Assembly: GCF_036242395.1 (NCBI RefSeq)
Contig: NZ_CP108458.1
Span: 1,550,001 to 1,614,000, forward strand
Reading direction: 5' to 3'
DNA from: Kitasatospora sp. NBC_01266
Lineage (GTDB): Bacteria; Actinomycetota; Actinomycetes; Streptomycetales; Streptomycetaceae
DNA: 64,000 nucleotides
The notes under the pieces were generated by a model. It worked only from the letters and a program-made list of their open reading frames with translations, was not told the DNA's origin and did not search any database. A program made the translations under genes and the position numbers. Below are positions 53,223 through 63,355 of the stretch, in pieces. Position 1 is the first letter of the stretch, and each line of letters opens with the position of its first letter.

Positions 53223-56200
53223 ATGAGCGTGGACAGTGCGGTGCGAACGACCGCGGCAACCGCGGATCCCTACGAGCAGTCACTGGCCGAGCTGTTCGCG
53301 ATACAGGTTCGACGGCACCCGGACCGGCCGGCGACGGCCGGTCCGCAGGAGCACTACAGCTACGCCGAACTCGGCGCGCTCGCCGAGCAGTTCGCGCGCG
53401 GGCTGCGGCACCTCGGAGTGCCGGCCGGCGCGATCCTCGCGGTGGCCGGGCAGCGCGGCGCCCAGGCCTGCGTGGCGCTGCTGGGCGCCGCCTTCGGAGG
53501 TGTCGGCTACCTTCCGCTGGACGCCTCGCTGCCGGCCGAGCGGATCGCCGGGATGCTGGCGGACGGCGACGCGGCCGCGGTCGTCCGGCTGCCCGGCACG
53601 CGCGCGATCGAGGCTCCCGGCACGCCGGTGCTGGAGTTCGCCGAGGTGCTCGCAGCCGGCCTGCTGAACGCCGAGGCCGAGCTGGTCCTGCCCGGGCCGG
53701 CCGAGGCGGCCGCCACCGCGGCCTACGTGATGTTCACCTCCGGCACCACCGGGCGGCCCAAGGCGGTGGCGGTGCCGCAACGCGGCGTGGCCCGACTCGC
53801 GATCGACAACGGCTTCCTGGAGATCGGCCCCACCGACCGGGTGCTGCACGCCTCGACGCTCTCCTTCGACGCCTCGGTGCTGGAGATCTGGCCGACCCTG
53901 CTGAACGGCGCCTGCCTGGTGCCGGTCGGCTCCGACCTGCTGCTCTCGCCGCCCGCCCTGGACGCCTTCCTGCGGGAGGAGCGGATCACCGTCCTCTTCC
54001 TGACCACCAGCATCTTCCACCACATGGCCCGCGAACGGCCGCAGCTGTTCGCCGGGCTGCGCTACGTGATGACCGGCGGCGAGGCGCTACGGCCCGACGC
54101 GGCCCGCCGGGTACTCGAGTTGGGCCGGCCCGAGCACCTGGTCAACGCCTACGGACCGACCGAGGCGGCCTGCGTGGCCGCCGCGCACGAGATCACCGAG
54201 GTGCCCGAGGACGCGACCGGGGTGCCGATCGGCCTTCCGATCGCCGACACCCACTGCCACGTCCTGCGCGCGGACGGCAGCGTGGCCGACATCGATGAGG
54301 AGGGCGAACTCTGCATCGGCGGCGGCGGGTTGGCCGGCGGCTACCTCAACGCACCCGAGCAGAGCACCGAGCGCTTCGTCACGCTGGCCCTGGGACCGGA
54401 CGCCGTGCCGCACCAGGTCTACCGCAGCGGTGACTTCGCCCGCCGACGGGCCGACGGGGTGCTGGAGTTCTGCGGCCGCCGCGACGACCAGGTCAAGGTC
54501 CGGGGCTTCCGGGTCGAGCCGGCCGGGATCCGCACCGCGCTGACCGGCCACCCCGGCGTCGCGGACGCCGCCGTGCTGACCCGCGAGGACGGCACCACCC
54601 GCTACCTGACCGCCTACGCGGCGACCGGGGGCGCCCCCGGGCCCACGCCCGGCTCCCAGGAGTTGCTGGCCTACCTGCGCGAACGGCTGCCCGCCTACCA
54701 GGTGCCCGCCACCGTCACGGTGCTGGAGCGGCTGCCGCTGACGGCGAGCGGAAAGCTGGACCGCGCCGCCCTGCCGACGCCCGCCCAGGCCCTGGCCGCC
54801 GGCGCCCCGACCGCCGCAGCCGGCGCCGACCGCGCCGAGCCCGCCGCACCGGGCTCGGCGGCCGCCACGGTGGCCTCGGCCTGGGCCGCCATCCTGCCCA
54901 CCGGCCAGGCCGAGCCGACCGACGACTTCTTCGACTCCGGCGGCAACTCCCTGCTGGCCGTCCAGCTCGTCGCCCGGGTCCAGGAGGAGTTGGAGATCGA
55001 CGACGAGCAGAACTACCTGCTGATCACCCAGTTGCTGAACGAGCCGACGGTCGCCGCCTTCACCGCGTTCGTCGAGCAGATCCTGCACACCGGCGGGACG
55101 GCGGCCGACGGCCCCGAGTCGGACGCACCGGCCGGTCCGGTCGACCGCTGGCGTCCCGATCTGCGGTGGGAGGTCCCCCGGATCGCCCACGCGCAGCCGC
55201 GCCCGGACTGGCGCACGCCGCGGCAGGTCTTCCTCACCGGCGCCACCGGGTTCCTCGGCGCCTACCTGCTGCGCGAACTGCTGGACCGCACCGACGCCCA
55301 GGTCCACGCGCTGGTCCGGGCCCGCGACACCGCGCACGCCCACGAGCGGCTCGCCCAGGCGCAGCGCCGCTACGGGATCGGCACGCCGCTGCCCCTCGAC
55401 CGGGTGCGCCCGGTGATCGGCGACCTCGCCCGCCCCCGGCTGGGCCTGACCGAGCAGGACTGGGAGCGGCAGGCCGCCGGCGCCGATGTGATCCACCACT
55501 GCGGTGCCGAGGTCAACTTCCTCTACCCGTACGAGAAGCTGCGGGTGGCCAACGTGTACGGCACCCAGGAAGTGCTCCGGCTGGCGGCCCGCCGCGCGAT
55601 CCCGGTGCACCACGTCTCCACCCTGGCCGTGGTGCACGGCATGGGCGCGGCCGGTCTGCGGCACGTCACCGAGGAGACCCCGCTGGAGCATGTCGAGCTG
55701 CTCTCGATGGGCTACCCGGAGAGCAAGTGGGTCGCGGAGGGGGTGGTGCGCAGCGCCGCTCGGGCGGGTCTGCCGGTGGCGATCCACCGGCCGTACGACA
55801 TCTGCGGCGACACCACGAGCCACACCTGGAACAGCGATGCGGCACTCTGCGAACTCTTCCGGCTGATCACCGAGATGGAGCTGGCCCCCGACCTGGACCT
55901 CGCGCTGAACCTGGTGCCGGTCGACTTCGTGGCCCGCGCGATCGTCCACCTCTCGCTGCACCGGCCCGCCGAGGGCCAGACCTACCACCAGGTCAACCCG
56001 CGCGAGGCACTGCTCGGCGACCTGGTGGAGCGGCTGCGCGCGCACGGCCACCGGATCCGCACCGTCGACTACCCGACCTGGATCGAGGAGATGCTGGCCT
56101 ACCTGGCCAAGCGGCCCGAGCACCCCTTCACCCCGCTCAAGCAGCTGTACACCAAGCGGATCACCCCGGGTGGCATCACCCTCCAGGAGCTGGCCGCCGC

Positions 56201-56372
56201 GCGGATCTGCCCGCAGCTGGACCGGTCCCGACTGGAGGCGGACCTGGCCGGCAGCGGCATCGACTGCCCGCCGGTGGACCAGGAACTGCTGGACCACTAC
56301 ATCGAGTACTTCCACTCCTGCGGCTTCATCCCCGCCCCGGCCGCCGCGTCGCAGGGAGCCCACCATGCCTGA
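53223..56372 (+). CDS. NRPS-like enzyme: adenylation - thiolation - thioester reductase
   Basis: A 1049-aa protein from ATG 53223. The A domain (about 20-520) has the P-loop FTSGTTGRPK (171-180), FDASVLE (215-221), NAYGPTE (308-314), the A7 region YRSGDF and catalytic K511. The T domain carries the phosphopantetheine Ser in GGNSLLA (S576). The reductase (about 660-1040) has NAD(P) motif TGATGFLGA (672-680) and catalytic Y830 and K834 in YPESK. By-eye specificity positions read D-A-L-F-M-G-A-C-V-K, which I do not match to a known amino acid. It should load one amino or carboxylic acid and release it as an aldehyde or alcohol. The P450 gene overlaps its end. Confidence 0.93.
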   Translation: MSVDSAVRTTAATADPYEQSLAELFAIQVRRHPDRPATAGPQEHYSYAELGALAEQFARGLRHLGVPAGAILAVAGQRGAQACVALLGAAFGGVGYLPLDASLPAERIAGMLADGDAAAVVRLPGTRAIEAPGTPVLEFAEVLAAGLLNAEAELVLPGPAEAAATAAYVMFTSGTTGRPKAVAVPQRGVARLAIDNGFLEIGPTDRVLHASTLSFDASVLEIWPTLLNGACLVPVGSDLLLSPPALDAFLREERITVLFLTTSIFHHMARERPQLFAGLRYVMTGGEALRPDAARRVLELGRPEHLVNAYGPTEAACVAAAHEITEVPEDATGVPIGLPIADTHCHVLRADGSVADIDEEGELCIGGGGLAGGYLNAPEQSTERFVTLALGPDAVPHQVYRSGDFARRRADGVLEFCGRRDDQVKVRGFRVEPAGIRTALTGHPGVADAAVLTREDGTTRYLTAYAATGGAPGPTPGSQELLAYLRERLPAYQVPATVTVLERLPLTASGKLDRAALPTPAQALAAGAPTAAAGADRAEPAAPGSAAATVASAWAAILPTGQAEPTDDFFDSGGNSLLAVQLVARVQEELEIDDEQNYLLITQLLNEPTVAAFTAFVEQILHTGGTAADGPESDAPAGPVDRWRPDLRWEVPRIAHAQPRPDWRTPRQVFLTGATGFLGAYLLRELLDRTDAQVHALVRARDTAHAHERLAQAQRRYGIGTPLPLDRVRPVIGDLARPRLGLTEQDWERQAAGADVIHHCGAEVNFLYPYEKLRVANVYGTQEVLRLAARRAIPVHHVSTLAVVHGMGAAGLRHVTEETPLEHVELLSMGYPESKWVAEGVVRSAARAGLPVAIHRPYDICGDTTSHTWNSDAALCELFRLITEMELAPDLDLALNLVPVDFVARAIVHLSLHRPAEGQTYHQVNPREALLGDLVERLRAHGHRIRTVDYPTWIEEMLAYLAKRPEHPFTPLKQLYTKRITPGGITLQELAAARICPQLDRSRLEADLAGSGIDCPPVDQELLDHYIEYFHSCGFIPAPAAASQGAHHA

Positions 56373-57633
56373 ACTGAGCACGCCCGCAACGACGGTGCGC
56401 GGCACGACGGCGCCGGACCCGACCATCCCCGATCTGACCGACCCGCGCTCCTTCCTGCCCGAGCCGCCCTACCACGTGTGGGCCGCGCTGCGGCGCAGCG
56501 GTGGCCTGTACTACCAGGAACGCCAGGGCGCACCGGGGTTCCACTCGGTCACCCGCTACCGGGACATCGACGCGGTCTTCCGCGACTCGGACGGCTTCAG
56601 CTCCGAGTGGGGCATGACCCTGGACACCGCACTCGGGGTCCACGACCCGGCCGCCGGGAAGATGATCGAGCTCACCGATCCGCCCCGCCACCGGCGGCTG
56701 CGCACCCTGGTCAGCGGCGGGTTGAACCGCTCGGTGGCCCGGACCATGGACGGCGTGCTGCGCGACCGGGTGGACGCCTGGGTCGCGCAGGCCGTCGCGG
56801 CCGGTGAGACGGACTTCGTGGACGCGGTGAGCGAGCGGGTGCCCTCCGCCGCGACGGGGCTGCTGCTCGGCCTGCCCGAGCGGGAGTGGGCCAAGCTCGC
56901 GGACCGGGCCAGCCGCGCGGTCTGCGGCTCACTCGCCCTGGACGACCCGCGGGTCGGCGACCTGACGGCCCGCCGGCACTCCACCGCCACCGCCAACGGG
57001 CAGTTGATGGTGCACCTGGCCGGTCTGCTCGACCACGCCGAGCTGGCCGAGGACGGGCTGATCCGGCGGCTGCTGGACGCCGAGATCGACGGCGACCGGT
57101 TGACCCGCGAGGAGGTGCTGCTGAACTGCCTAAACCTGGCGATCGCCGGCAACGAGACCACCAAGAACGCCACCACCGGTGGCCTGGTGGCCTTCGCCCG
57201 GCATCCCGAGCAGTGGCACCTGCTGCGCCGCCAACCCGAGTTGCTGGATCAGGCGGTGGAGGAGATCCTGCGGTACTGCACACCCCCGCAGCACTTCACC
57301 CGCACCGTCATCGAGCCCAGGACGGTGGCCGGCACGCCGCTGCGACCGGGCGAGCTGCTCTGCCTCTGGATGCCGTCGGCCAACCGGGACGAGGAGGTCT
57401 TCACCGACCCCGACGCGTTCCGGATCGACCGCCACCCCAACCCGCACCTGGCCTTCACCAGCGGCAAGCACTTCTGCCTGGGCGCCTCGCTGGCCCGGCT
57501 GGAGATCCGGCTGGTCTTCGAGTCCCTGCTGCGCCGCGTCGAGTCGATCCACCTGCTGGGCGCGCCCACCCGCAAGCCCACCAACCTGGTGCTGGCCTAC
57601 GCGGGGTTGCCGGTGGCGTTCCGCGTGGGCTGA
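56365..57633 (+). CDS. Cytochrome P450
   Basis: A 422-aa P450. The I-helix oxygen motif is LAIAGNETTKN, the ExxR motif is EEILRY and the haem loop is FTSGKHFCLGASLAR, whose Cys binds haem iron. It begins 8 bp inside the NRPS-like gene, so expression is coupled and it most likely oxidises the product or bound intermediate of that enzyme. It needs a ferredoxin and reductase encoded elsewhere. A 12-bp hairpin follows. Confidence 0.95.
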   Translation: MPELSTPATTVRGTTAPDPTIPDLTDPRSFLPEPPYHVWAALRRSGGLYYQERQGAPGFHSVTRYRDIDAVFRDSDGFSSEWGMTLDTALGVHDPAAGKMIELTDPPRHRRLRTLVSGGLNRSVARTMDGVLRDRVDAWVAQAVAAGETDFVDAVSERVPSAATGLLLGLPEREWAKLADRASRAVCGSLALDDPRVGDLTARRHSTATANGQLMVHLAGLLDHAELAEDGLIRRLLDAEIDGDRLTREEVLLNCLNLAIAGNETTKNATTGGLVAFARHPEQWHLLRRQPELLDQAVEEILRYCTPPQHFTRTVIEPRTVAGTPLRPGELLCLWMPSANRDEEVFTDPDAFRIDRHPNPHLAFTSGKHFCLGASLARLEIRLVFESLLRRVESIHLLGAPTRKPTNLVLAYAGLPVAFRVG

Positions 57634-57653
57634 GCCGGCCACCTGGACCCGCG

Positions 57654-57688
57654 GCTGTGCCGGCGGCCCCGCCGGGCGCCGGCACAGC
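57654..57688 (+). terminator. Terminator of the NRPS-like/P450 operon
   Basis: Arms 57654-57665 and 57677-57688 pair perfectly over 12 bp with an 11-nt loop, 20 nt after the P450 stop. Confidence 0.85.
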
Positions 57689-57690
57689 TG

Positions 57691-57760
57691 TCAGTCGGCA
57701 CAACCCTCAGTCGCACAGCCCTCAGTCGCACAGCCCTCAGTCGGCACGGCTCTCAGTCGG
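57691..57760. repeat. 15-16-bp tandem repeats (TCAGTCGCACAGCCC)
   Basis: About four and a half copies, two of them identical (57707-57721 and 57722-57736). The repeat runs into the stop codon of the leftward SWIM gene. Confidence 0.85.
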
Positions 57761-59705
57761 CCCCGCCGGGGCGGGCGGACCAGGTCGCCCGGACCAGCTC
57801 CCGCTCGGCGGCGGTGAGATGGAGCGCGGCGGCCAGCCAGGCCGAGGCGTACTGGTCCGCACCCGGGTCGCCGAGCCGGCCGAAGACGTCCCGGGTGCGC
57901 CGGTCGGCCTCGGTGACCAGGGCGCGGGTCAGCGCCGCCGCGCCGGCAAAGCCGGTGCGGCGCAGCGCCGCCGCGTCGGTGCGCGGGTCGCCGCTGCGGG
58001 CGGACTCCGCGGCGGCGCGACGGCCACCGGCGACGGCGAGTTCGACCAGCCGGCGCACCCGCCAGAGCGGCGAGTCGGCCAGCGGGTCGGGACCGCCGGT
58101 GGGGGCCGCCGCAGCGGAAACGGAACCGGAGTCGGCTGCGGCGCCGGTGTCGGTATCGGTGTCGGCTGCGGCGCCGGTGTCGGTATCGGTGTCGGCCGGT
58201 GGGAAGTGCGCGCCCTGGAGCCGGTCGTAGCCGAGATCGGCGCGGTCCTGCCAGCTCGGCGGCAGGCGCAGCGTCCGGTCCGCGCCGGGCACCGGGCCCA
58301 CCGCCAGCGGTCGCAGGGTGGTGGCGCGGTCCGGATCGACCCGGCCCAGCACCCGGACCAGGACGCCCGGGTGCGCGGCGAGTTGGGCGAGATTGGGCTG
58401 GTAGCCGAGATCGGGGTGGGCGAGCGCGGCGCGCAGTCGGATCGGTGGACCGTCGAGCGGTGCGCCGCTCGGATCGACCTCGCGGGCCAGCACGCAGTCG
58501 GCGCGCGCACCGAGGACCACCAGATCGCAGCCCACCAGGCCGCGCAGCCGCCCGGTCCGCTCCGGGTCGGCGAGCGGACCGTCGGCCAGCCGCTCGGCGA
58601 CGGCCTCGGCGAGCGGGCGGGCGAAGAGCCCGGCCAGCGCGCCGGTGGACCAGTGCGCCCCGGCCAGCGGGGTGGCCCGCACGCCCCGGCCCGCACCGAG
58701 CCGGCCGTCCTCGGAGACGGTCGCGCCGGAGACCAGCAGGCCGCCTCGGCCGAGCTGGGCGTGGTCGATCCCGACACCGCCGAGCGCCACCGGCGCCGTC
58801 CCGGCGCCGCGGGCCCGGCCCAGACCGCCCGGTTTGACGTCGGCGACCGAGAACCACCGGCCGTCCTCGGTCACCAGGTGGGTGACCACCCCGCCGTAGC
58901 CGGTCGCGGTGAGCACCGGCTCGCGGCAGACGCCGTGCACCCGCAGCGACCCGCCCGGCCGGTAGCCGCGCCGGGCGCTGCCGAGCAGTGCGGCGTCCAC
59001 CCGGGGACCGTCGACCCCGTCCGACGGCACGCTCAACGAGGCGGTGATGAGCAGGAGTTCACGGAGCGCCGCGACCAGGTCGGCCAGCCGGTGACCGCCG
59101 CGCCGGGCCCGCGCGCCGCGCAGGCCGGCCACCACCCGCAGCGCGGCGGCCTCGGCCCGGTGCAGCTCGGCCAGCCGCGCGGTGTGCGCGGCGCGCAGCA
59201 GTTCGGCCTGGAGCACCGCCCCGGCCGCGGGCACACCCGCGGCGAGGACGGCCGCGGCGGCCGACCAGAGGCCGCGGGCGGCCCGGGTCTGGGCCTCGGT
59301 CAGCGCGGTGAGGGCCACCGGCTCGGCCGGCTCGACGGATGGCTCGATGACCGGCTCAACGTCGGCGACAGGGCCATTCTCTGACGTCTCGTCACTTTCG
59401 GCGATCGGACAGGCGCTGAGCAGTGCGGCGCGGTGCAGGCAGCGCGGGGCCAGCAGGCAGCTGCAACTGGCCTGCCCCGCTTCGGTGATGGTGCCACCGG
59501 GGCCGGGCCGCAGGGTGAGCTCGGCGTCCTCGCCGCAGCGCACCAGCAGGCCGCCGTCCGGTGCGGCGGCGAGCGGCAGGGCGGCGTACTGCGCGACGGC
59601 CGCGTCCAGCTTCCGGCGCAGCCTGGAGGTCAGTCCCTCGACCGCTTCGGCGACCAGTTCCGGTGCGACCGGCGGGAGTTGGGAGGTAGCGAGGTCAGCT
59701 GTCAT
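57753..59705 (-). CDS. SWIM zinc-finger protein
   Basis: A 650-aa protein from ATG 59705, overlapping the stop of the upstream VWA gene (ATGA at 59702-59705). The SWIM motif CSCLLAPRCLH lies at about 81-91 and should bind zinc for DNA or protein contact. The rest is Ala/Leu-rich with several beta-rich segments, and a slippage-like repeat DTDTDTGAAA occurs twice near residues 500-520. SWIM proteins of this type recur beside MoxR ATPases and VWA proteins in actinomycetes. It likely works with the two upstream genes. Confidence 0.88.
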   Translation of the reverse strand: MTADLATSQLPPVAPELVAEAVEGLTSRLRRKLDAAVAQYAALPLAAAPDGGLLVRCGEDAELTLRPGPGGTITEAGQASCSCLLAPRCLHRAALLSACPIAESDETSENGPVADVEPVIEPSVEPAEPVALTALTEAQTRAARGLWSAAAAVLAAGVPAAGAVLQAELLRAAHTARLAELHRAEAAALRVVAGLRGARARRGGHRLADLVAALRELLLITASLSVPSDGVDGPRVDAALLGSARRGYRPGGSLRVHGVCREPVLTATGYGGVVTHLVTEDGRWFSVADVKPGGLGRARGAGTAPVALGGVGIDHAQLGRGGLLVSGATVSEDGRLGAGRGVRATPLAGAHWSTGALAGLFARPLAEAVAERLADGPLADPERTGRLRGLVGCDLVVLGARADCVLAREVDPSGAPLDGPPIRLRAALAHPDLGYQPNLAQLAAHPGVLVRVLGRVDPDRATTLRPLAVGPVPGADRTLRLPPSWQDRADLGYDRLQGAHFPPADTDTDTGAAADTDTDTGAAADSGSVSAAAAPTGGPDPLADSPLWRVRRLVELAVAGGRRAAAESARSGDPRTDAAALRRTGFAGAAALTRALVTEADRRTRDVFGRLGDPGADQYASAWLAAALHLTAAERELVRATWSARPGGAD

Positions 59706-62700
59706 CGGTTCTCTCCGCGGAGGCGTTCGCCCACCCAGCGGGCGAGGGCGAGGGGGCTGAGTGCGGCCACCGGCATGCCGGCGGCCACGAGTTGCCGGGC
59801 CACCGGCACCGAGTAGCGCGGGGTGCCGGTGTCGTCCAGCGCGGCGCAGCCCATCAGGTGCACGCCGGCCGAAGCGAGTGAGCGCACCTCGCCGAGCAGG
59901 CCGCCCAGCGGGTACCCCTCCTCGAAGTCGCTGACCACCACCACCAGCGTGCGGCTGGGCACGCTCACCAGGGAGCGGGCGTGGGCCAGGGCGGCCGCGA
60001 TGTGGGTGCCACCGCCGACCCGGACCTCCAGCAGCAGCGAGAGCGGGTCGCTGACCCGCTCGGTCAGGTCGAGCACCTGGGTCGAGAACGCCAGGAAGTG
60101 CGTGGACAGCGTCGGCACCCCGCCCAGCACGGCGGCGGTCAGGGCCGACCAGATGACCGAGGCCTCCATCGAGCCGGACACGTCGACCACCAGGATCAGC
60201 CGCCAGTCCGCCTCCCGGCGCGCCCGGGTGCTGAACACCGGCTGCTCGGGGACGACGACGGTGCGCCCGTCCTCGAGCCGCCGGGTGTGCGCCAGATTGG
60301 CCCGCAGGGTGCGCGGCAGGTCGAGCCGACCGCCGGGGCGCCGGGTCGGCCGAGGAGTGGCCAGGCCGGTCAGGGCCGGGCGCAGCCGGGTCGCCAGCTC
60401 GCGGGCCAGCTCGTCCACCAGTCGGCGCACCAGCGGGCGGAGCTTGGCCAGGTGCTGCTCCGGCAGCCCGCCGGCCAGGTTCAGCACGGAGGTGAGCAGC
60501 TCCACCGAGGGGCGCACCGCGGCCGGGTCGAGCTGGGCGAGCACGTCGGTGCGCCCGGCCTCGGCGGCGCGGCCGAGCACCTCTTCGCGGACGTCGGCGC
60601 CGAACAGGGCGTCGAGTTCCGCCGCCCACTCGCGCGCGCTCGGGAAGGACGCCTGCTGCCCGCCGCCGTCTCCGGCGCCGCCCGCCAGGTCATCGGCACC
60701 CTCACCGCGCCCGGTGCCGTACAGCTCGTCCAGCGCGTGCGCGTAGCGGCAGGCGCCGGCGGGCAGCCGCTGCGGTTCGCGGCCGAGCAGCAGGCGCCAG
60801 CGGTCGGCGGCCGTCAGTCGGTCGCCGGGGGCGCCGGGGGCGGGTGCCTCGGGAGCGGGTGCGGCGGGAGCGGGTGCGGCGAGGGCTTCGGGCACGGCCG
60901 GCTCGGGCGCCGGCGTCTCCCCCGGCAGGCCAGGCAGGCCCGGCAGTCGCAGCGCGCCGAGGGCCGCGACGGCTGCCGCGTCGGCCGCGCTCCACAGCGC
61001 GATCAGCTCGGGCGCGGCGGCGAGCGTCAGGTCGAGGCGTTCGCCCAGCCGCTCGGTGACGGTCTGCAACAGCCGGTCCCGGGCGGCCGGGGCGAGCGTG
61101 TCGAACCCGGCGCGCAGGGCCGGCAGCCGGTCCAGGAAGCCACGGTCGGGCAGCCGTTCGACCCGCTCCAGCAGCGGGTCCAGGGCCGCCGGAGCGCCCT
61201 GGAGCAGCGGACCGCCGGCGGTGAGCAGGCCGGTCAGCAGCCGGGCGAGCCGGCGGCGCCCGTCCGGGCCGGTCGCGGTGTCGAGCCAGCCGGCGACCCG
61301 GCTGCCCAGCGCGTCGGCGGCGTCGAGGTCGAGCAGCACCCGGGCGGCCAGGGCCGCCCCCTGGATCAGCGGTGCGCCGGTGCGGGCCAGGGTGACCAGC
61401 GCGTCGTCCAGCCGCAGGCCGAGCCGCTGGTCGCCGGCTCGGGTGGCGAGGGCGACCAGCGCGGTCGCGTCCTGCGGGTCGTCGCTGCCGGCCAGGCCGG
61501 GCAGGCCGCGCACCGCCGCGTCCAGCAGGGTGACGGCGAGGTCGCCGGCCTGCTCGCGGCCCGCCGGGGTGGTGCCCGGCAGGTGGCCGCGCCGCAGCGA
61601 GTCCACCAGGTCGAGCGCGGTGAGGAGTTCGGGCAGCGTGGCGGCGGCGGGCAGCAGCCGGTCGGCCTCGGCGAGCCGCTCGGCGACCAGCGTGGGCAGG
61701 TCGCAGTGAGCGGCGGCGCGCAGCCCGTCCAGGAGTTGGGCGCAGCTGGGTCCGCCCTCGGCGGCCTCGCGGCGGGCGAGTTCGCGCAGCGTGCCGGTGG
61801 CGGCGAGTTCGGGGGTCACGCCCCGGATGCCCGCGAGGTCGAGCCGGGCGCCGACGGCGGGTGTCCAGGCCACCCGCCACCGGGTGGTGAGGGCGGTCGA
61901 GTCACCGGTCGCGGTGACCTCGCCCGACTCGCCGTAGCCGGCGCCGCAGATCCGCAGGCGCTGCAGCAGCACCTCGCCGCGCGCGTCCAGCGCGGAGCGC
62001 AGCGGGTCCAGGCGCAGCTCGCGGGCCTCGGGCTGGTCGGGTCCGGGCAGTCGCAGGGCGTCGAGTTCCGCCTCCACGGCGGGGCCGAGCCCCGAACGCG
62101 GGGTGCCCGGGGCCGTGCGGCCCCGTTCGGTGCCGACCAGCACGCTCTCCAGGGCGCGGGCCAGCGCCCGGCCACGGCCGAGCGGCTCGCCCTGGCCGAG
62201 CACCGTGGTCACCGCTTCGAGCAGTTCGCCGCGCCCGGGGGCGGGCAGGGCGCGCAGCCGGGCCAGGTCGCAGGCCAGCCGCAGGGTCTCGGCCGCCTCG
62301 CCGGTGCCGGCGGTGTGGCCGGCGGCGCGCAGTTCCCGGCACAGCTCGGTGATCGCCCGCGCGGCGGCGTCGCGCACCCGTTCCGGGTCGCCCTGCGCGG
62401 CGAGGACGGCCTGCTGCCACCTCGGGTCGCGGATCCCGGCGGGGTAGCCGGAGCGGGAGTCGAGCAGGCCGAAGGTGTAGGGCACCAGCGAGGTGGTGAC
62501 CGGGGCGGCGGGCGACCGCTCGGCGCGGGCCGGAGTCTGATCAGCCAGTTCGGCCGGTTCAACGGGTTCGGCTGGTTCGGATGCGGGCGGGCCGAGTGCG
62601 GGCCCGTGGAAGGCGCCGACCACCGCCGCCACCCGCCGACCGCCCGCCGCCGCCTCGGCGATCACCGCGCGCATGTGCGCCTCGCGGGCCAAGTCGACGC

Positions 62701-63355
62701 CGGGCACACCGCCGCGTGCCGCCGCGTCGCGGCGCAGCGCCCAGCCGACCGCGAGCGCGGCCCGCCGCACGGCTTCCGGGGTGCTGCCCGGCGCCCGGAC
62801 CTCGACCGACCGGTCCCACAGGTCGTCGCCCTCGCGCCCGGTGCCCGCGGCGGTCAGCGCGTCGCCGAAGCCGGGCCCGGCGGTGGCCGGCCCGGCCGTG
62901 GCCGGCCCAGCGGTGGCCGGCCCAGCGGTGGCGGGTGCCGGCTCCGCGCCGGTGGCGAGGAAGGCCGAGGCGTCGCGGCCGGCCATCGGCAGGTCGCAGC
63001 AGCGCACCTCGACGCCCCGCCGGTGGGCCCAGCGGATCGCGGCCAGCTCGGGCGAGAAGTCGGCGAACGGGTAGAAGCCCAGCCGCCCGCTCTCGTCCGT
63101 CCCGGCCAGCGCCACCGGCGCCAGCGTCCCCGGGTCGGCCAGGTGCGGAAGCCAGTGCTGGAAGTCGGTCGGCAGCTCGACGCAGAGCACCTGCGGGTCG
63201 GCCGCGTCGAGCAGCGCCGGCACGACCGCCGCCAGCGCCGGGCTGTGGTGCCGCACGCCGATCAGGTAGGGCCGCACCGAGGCGGCCAAATCGGCCACCT
63301 CCTCGCGCGGGTCGGCAGCGGTGGGAGCAGTGATGGGGGCGGGGGCGGCGGTCAA
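59702..63355 (-). CDS. DUF5682 - VWA fusion protein
   Basis: A 1217-aa protein. The N-terminal domain has YLIGVRHHSPALAAVVPALLD, VLCVELPTDF and VAAVVGAFHGPAL, a pattern I associate with DUF5682, which resembles TraB/ChaN-like enzymes in having an early His motif and Glu/Asp motifs. An Ala/Leu-rich helical middle (about 330-900) follows. The C-terminal von Willebrand A domain has a complete MIDAS: DVSGS from residue 1058, a Thr near 1117 in GGGTH and an Asp near 1143 in SDFEEG. The slippage repeat PATAGPATAG lies near residue 140. It overlaps the SWIM gene downstream and the MoxR-type gene upstream, so the three are co-translated. Confidence 0.88.
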   Translation of the reverse strand: MTAAPAPITAPTAADPREEVADLAASVRPYLIGVRHHSPALAAVVPALLDAADPQVLCVELPTDFQHWLPHLADPGTLAPVALAGTDESGRLGFYPFADFSPELAAIRWAHRRGVEVRCCDLPMAGRDASAFLATGAEPAPATAGPATAGPATAGPATAGPGFGDALTAAGTGREGDDLWDRSVEVRAPGSTPEAVRRAALAVGWALRRDAAARGGVPGVDLAREAHMRAVIAEAAAGGRRVAAVVGAFHGPALGPPASEPAEPVEPAELADQTPARAERSPAAPVTTSLVPYTFGLLDSRSGYPAGIRDPRWQQAVLAAQGDPERVRDAAARAITELCRELRAAGHTAGTGEAAETLRLACDLARLRALPAPGRGELLEAVTTVLGQGEPLGRGRALARALESVLVGTERGRTAPGTPRSGLGPAVEAELDALRLPGPDQPEARELRLDPLRSALDARGEVLLQRLRICGAGYGESGEVTATGDSTALTTRWRVAWTPAVGARLDLAGIRGVTPELAATGTLRELARREAAEGGPSCAQLLDGLRAAAHCDLPTLVAERLAEADRLLPAAATLPELLTALDLVDSLRRGHLPGTTPAGREQAGDLAVTLLDAAVRGLPGLAGSDDPQDATALVALATRAGDQRLGLRLDDALVTLARTGAPLIQGAALAARVLLDLDAADALGSRVAGWLDTATGPDGRRRLARLLTGLLTAGGPLLQGAPAALDPLLERVERLPDRGFLDRLPALRAGFDTLAPAARDRLLQTVTERLGERLDLTLAAAPELIALWSAADAAAVAALGALRLPGLPGLPGETPAPEPAVPEALAAPAPAAPAPEAPAPGAPGDRLTAADRWRLLLGREPQRLPAGACRYAHALDELYGTGRGEGADDLAGGAGDGGGQQASFPSAREWAAELDALFGADVREEVLGRAAEAGRTDVLAQLDPAAVRPSVELLTSVLNLAGGLPEQHLAKLRPLVRRLVDELARELATRLRPALTGLATPRPTRRPGGRLDLPRTLRANLAHTRRLEDGRTVVVPEQPVFSTRARREADWRLILVVDVSGSMEASVIWSALTAAVLGGVPTLSTHFLAFSTQVLDLTERVSDPLSLLLEVRVGGGTHIAAALAHARSLVSVPSRTLVVVVSDFEEGYPLGGLLGEVRSLASAGVHLMGCAALDDTGTPRYSVPVARQLVAAGMPVAALSPLALARWVGERLRGENR
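62880..62938. repeat. 15-bp in-gene tandem repeats
   Basis: GTGGCCGGCCCAGCG-like units, about four copies, encode the PATAG repeats of the DUF5682-VWA protein. Confidence 0.8.

Noticed and set aside
57691..57760. 15-bp repeats after the P450 as a CRISPR or integron-like element
   Set aside because: Contiguous tandem copies without spacers; more consistent with slippage.
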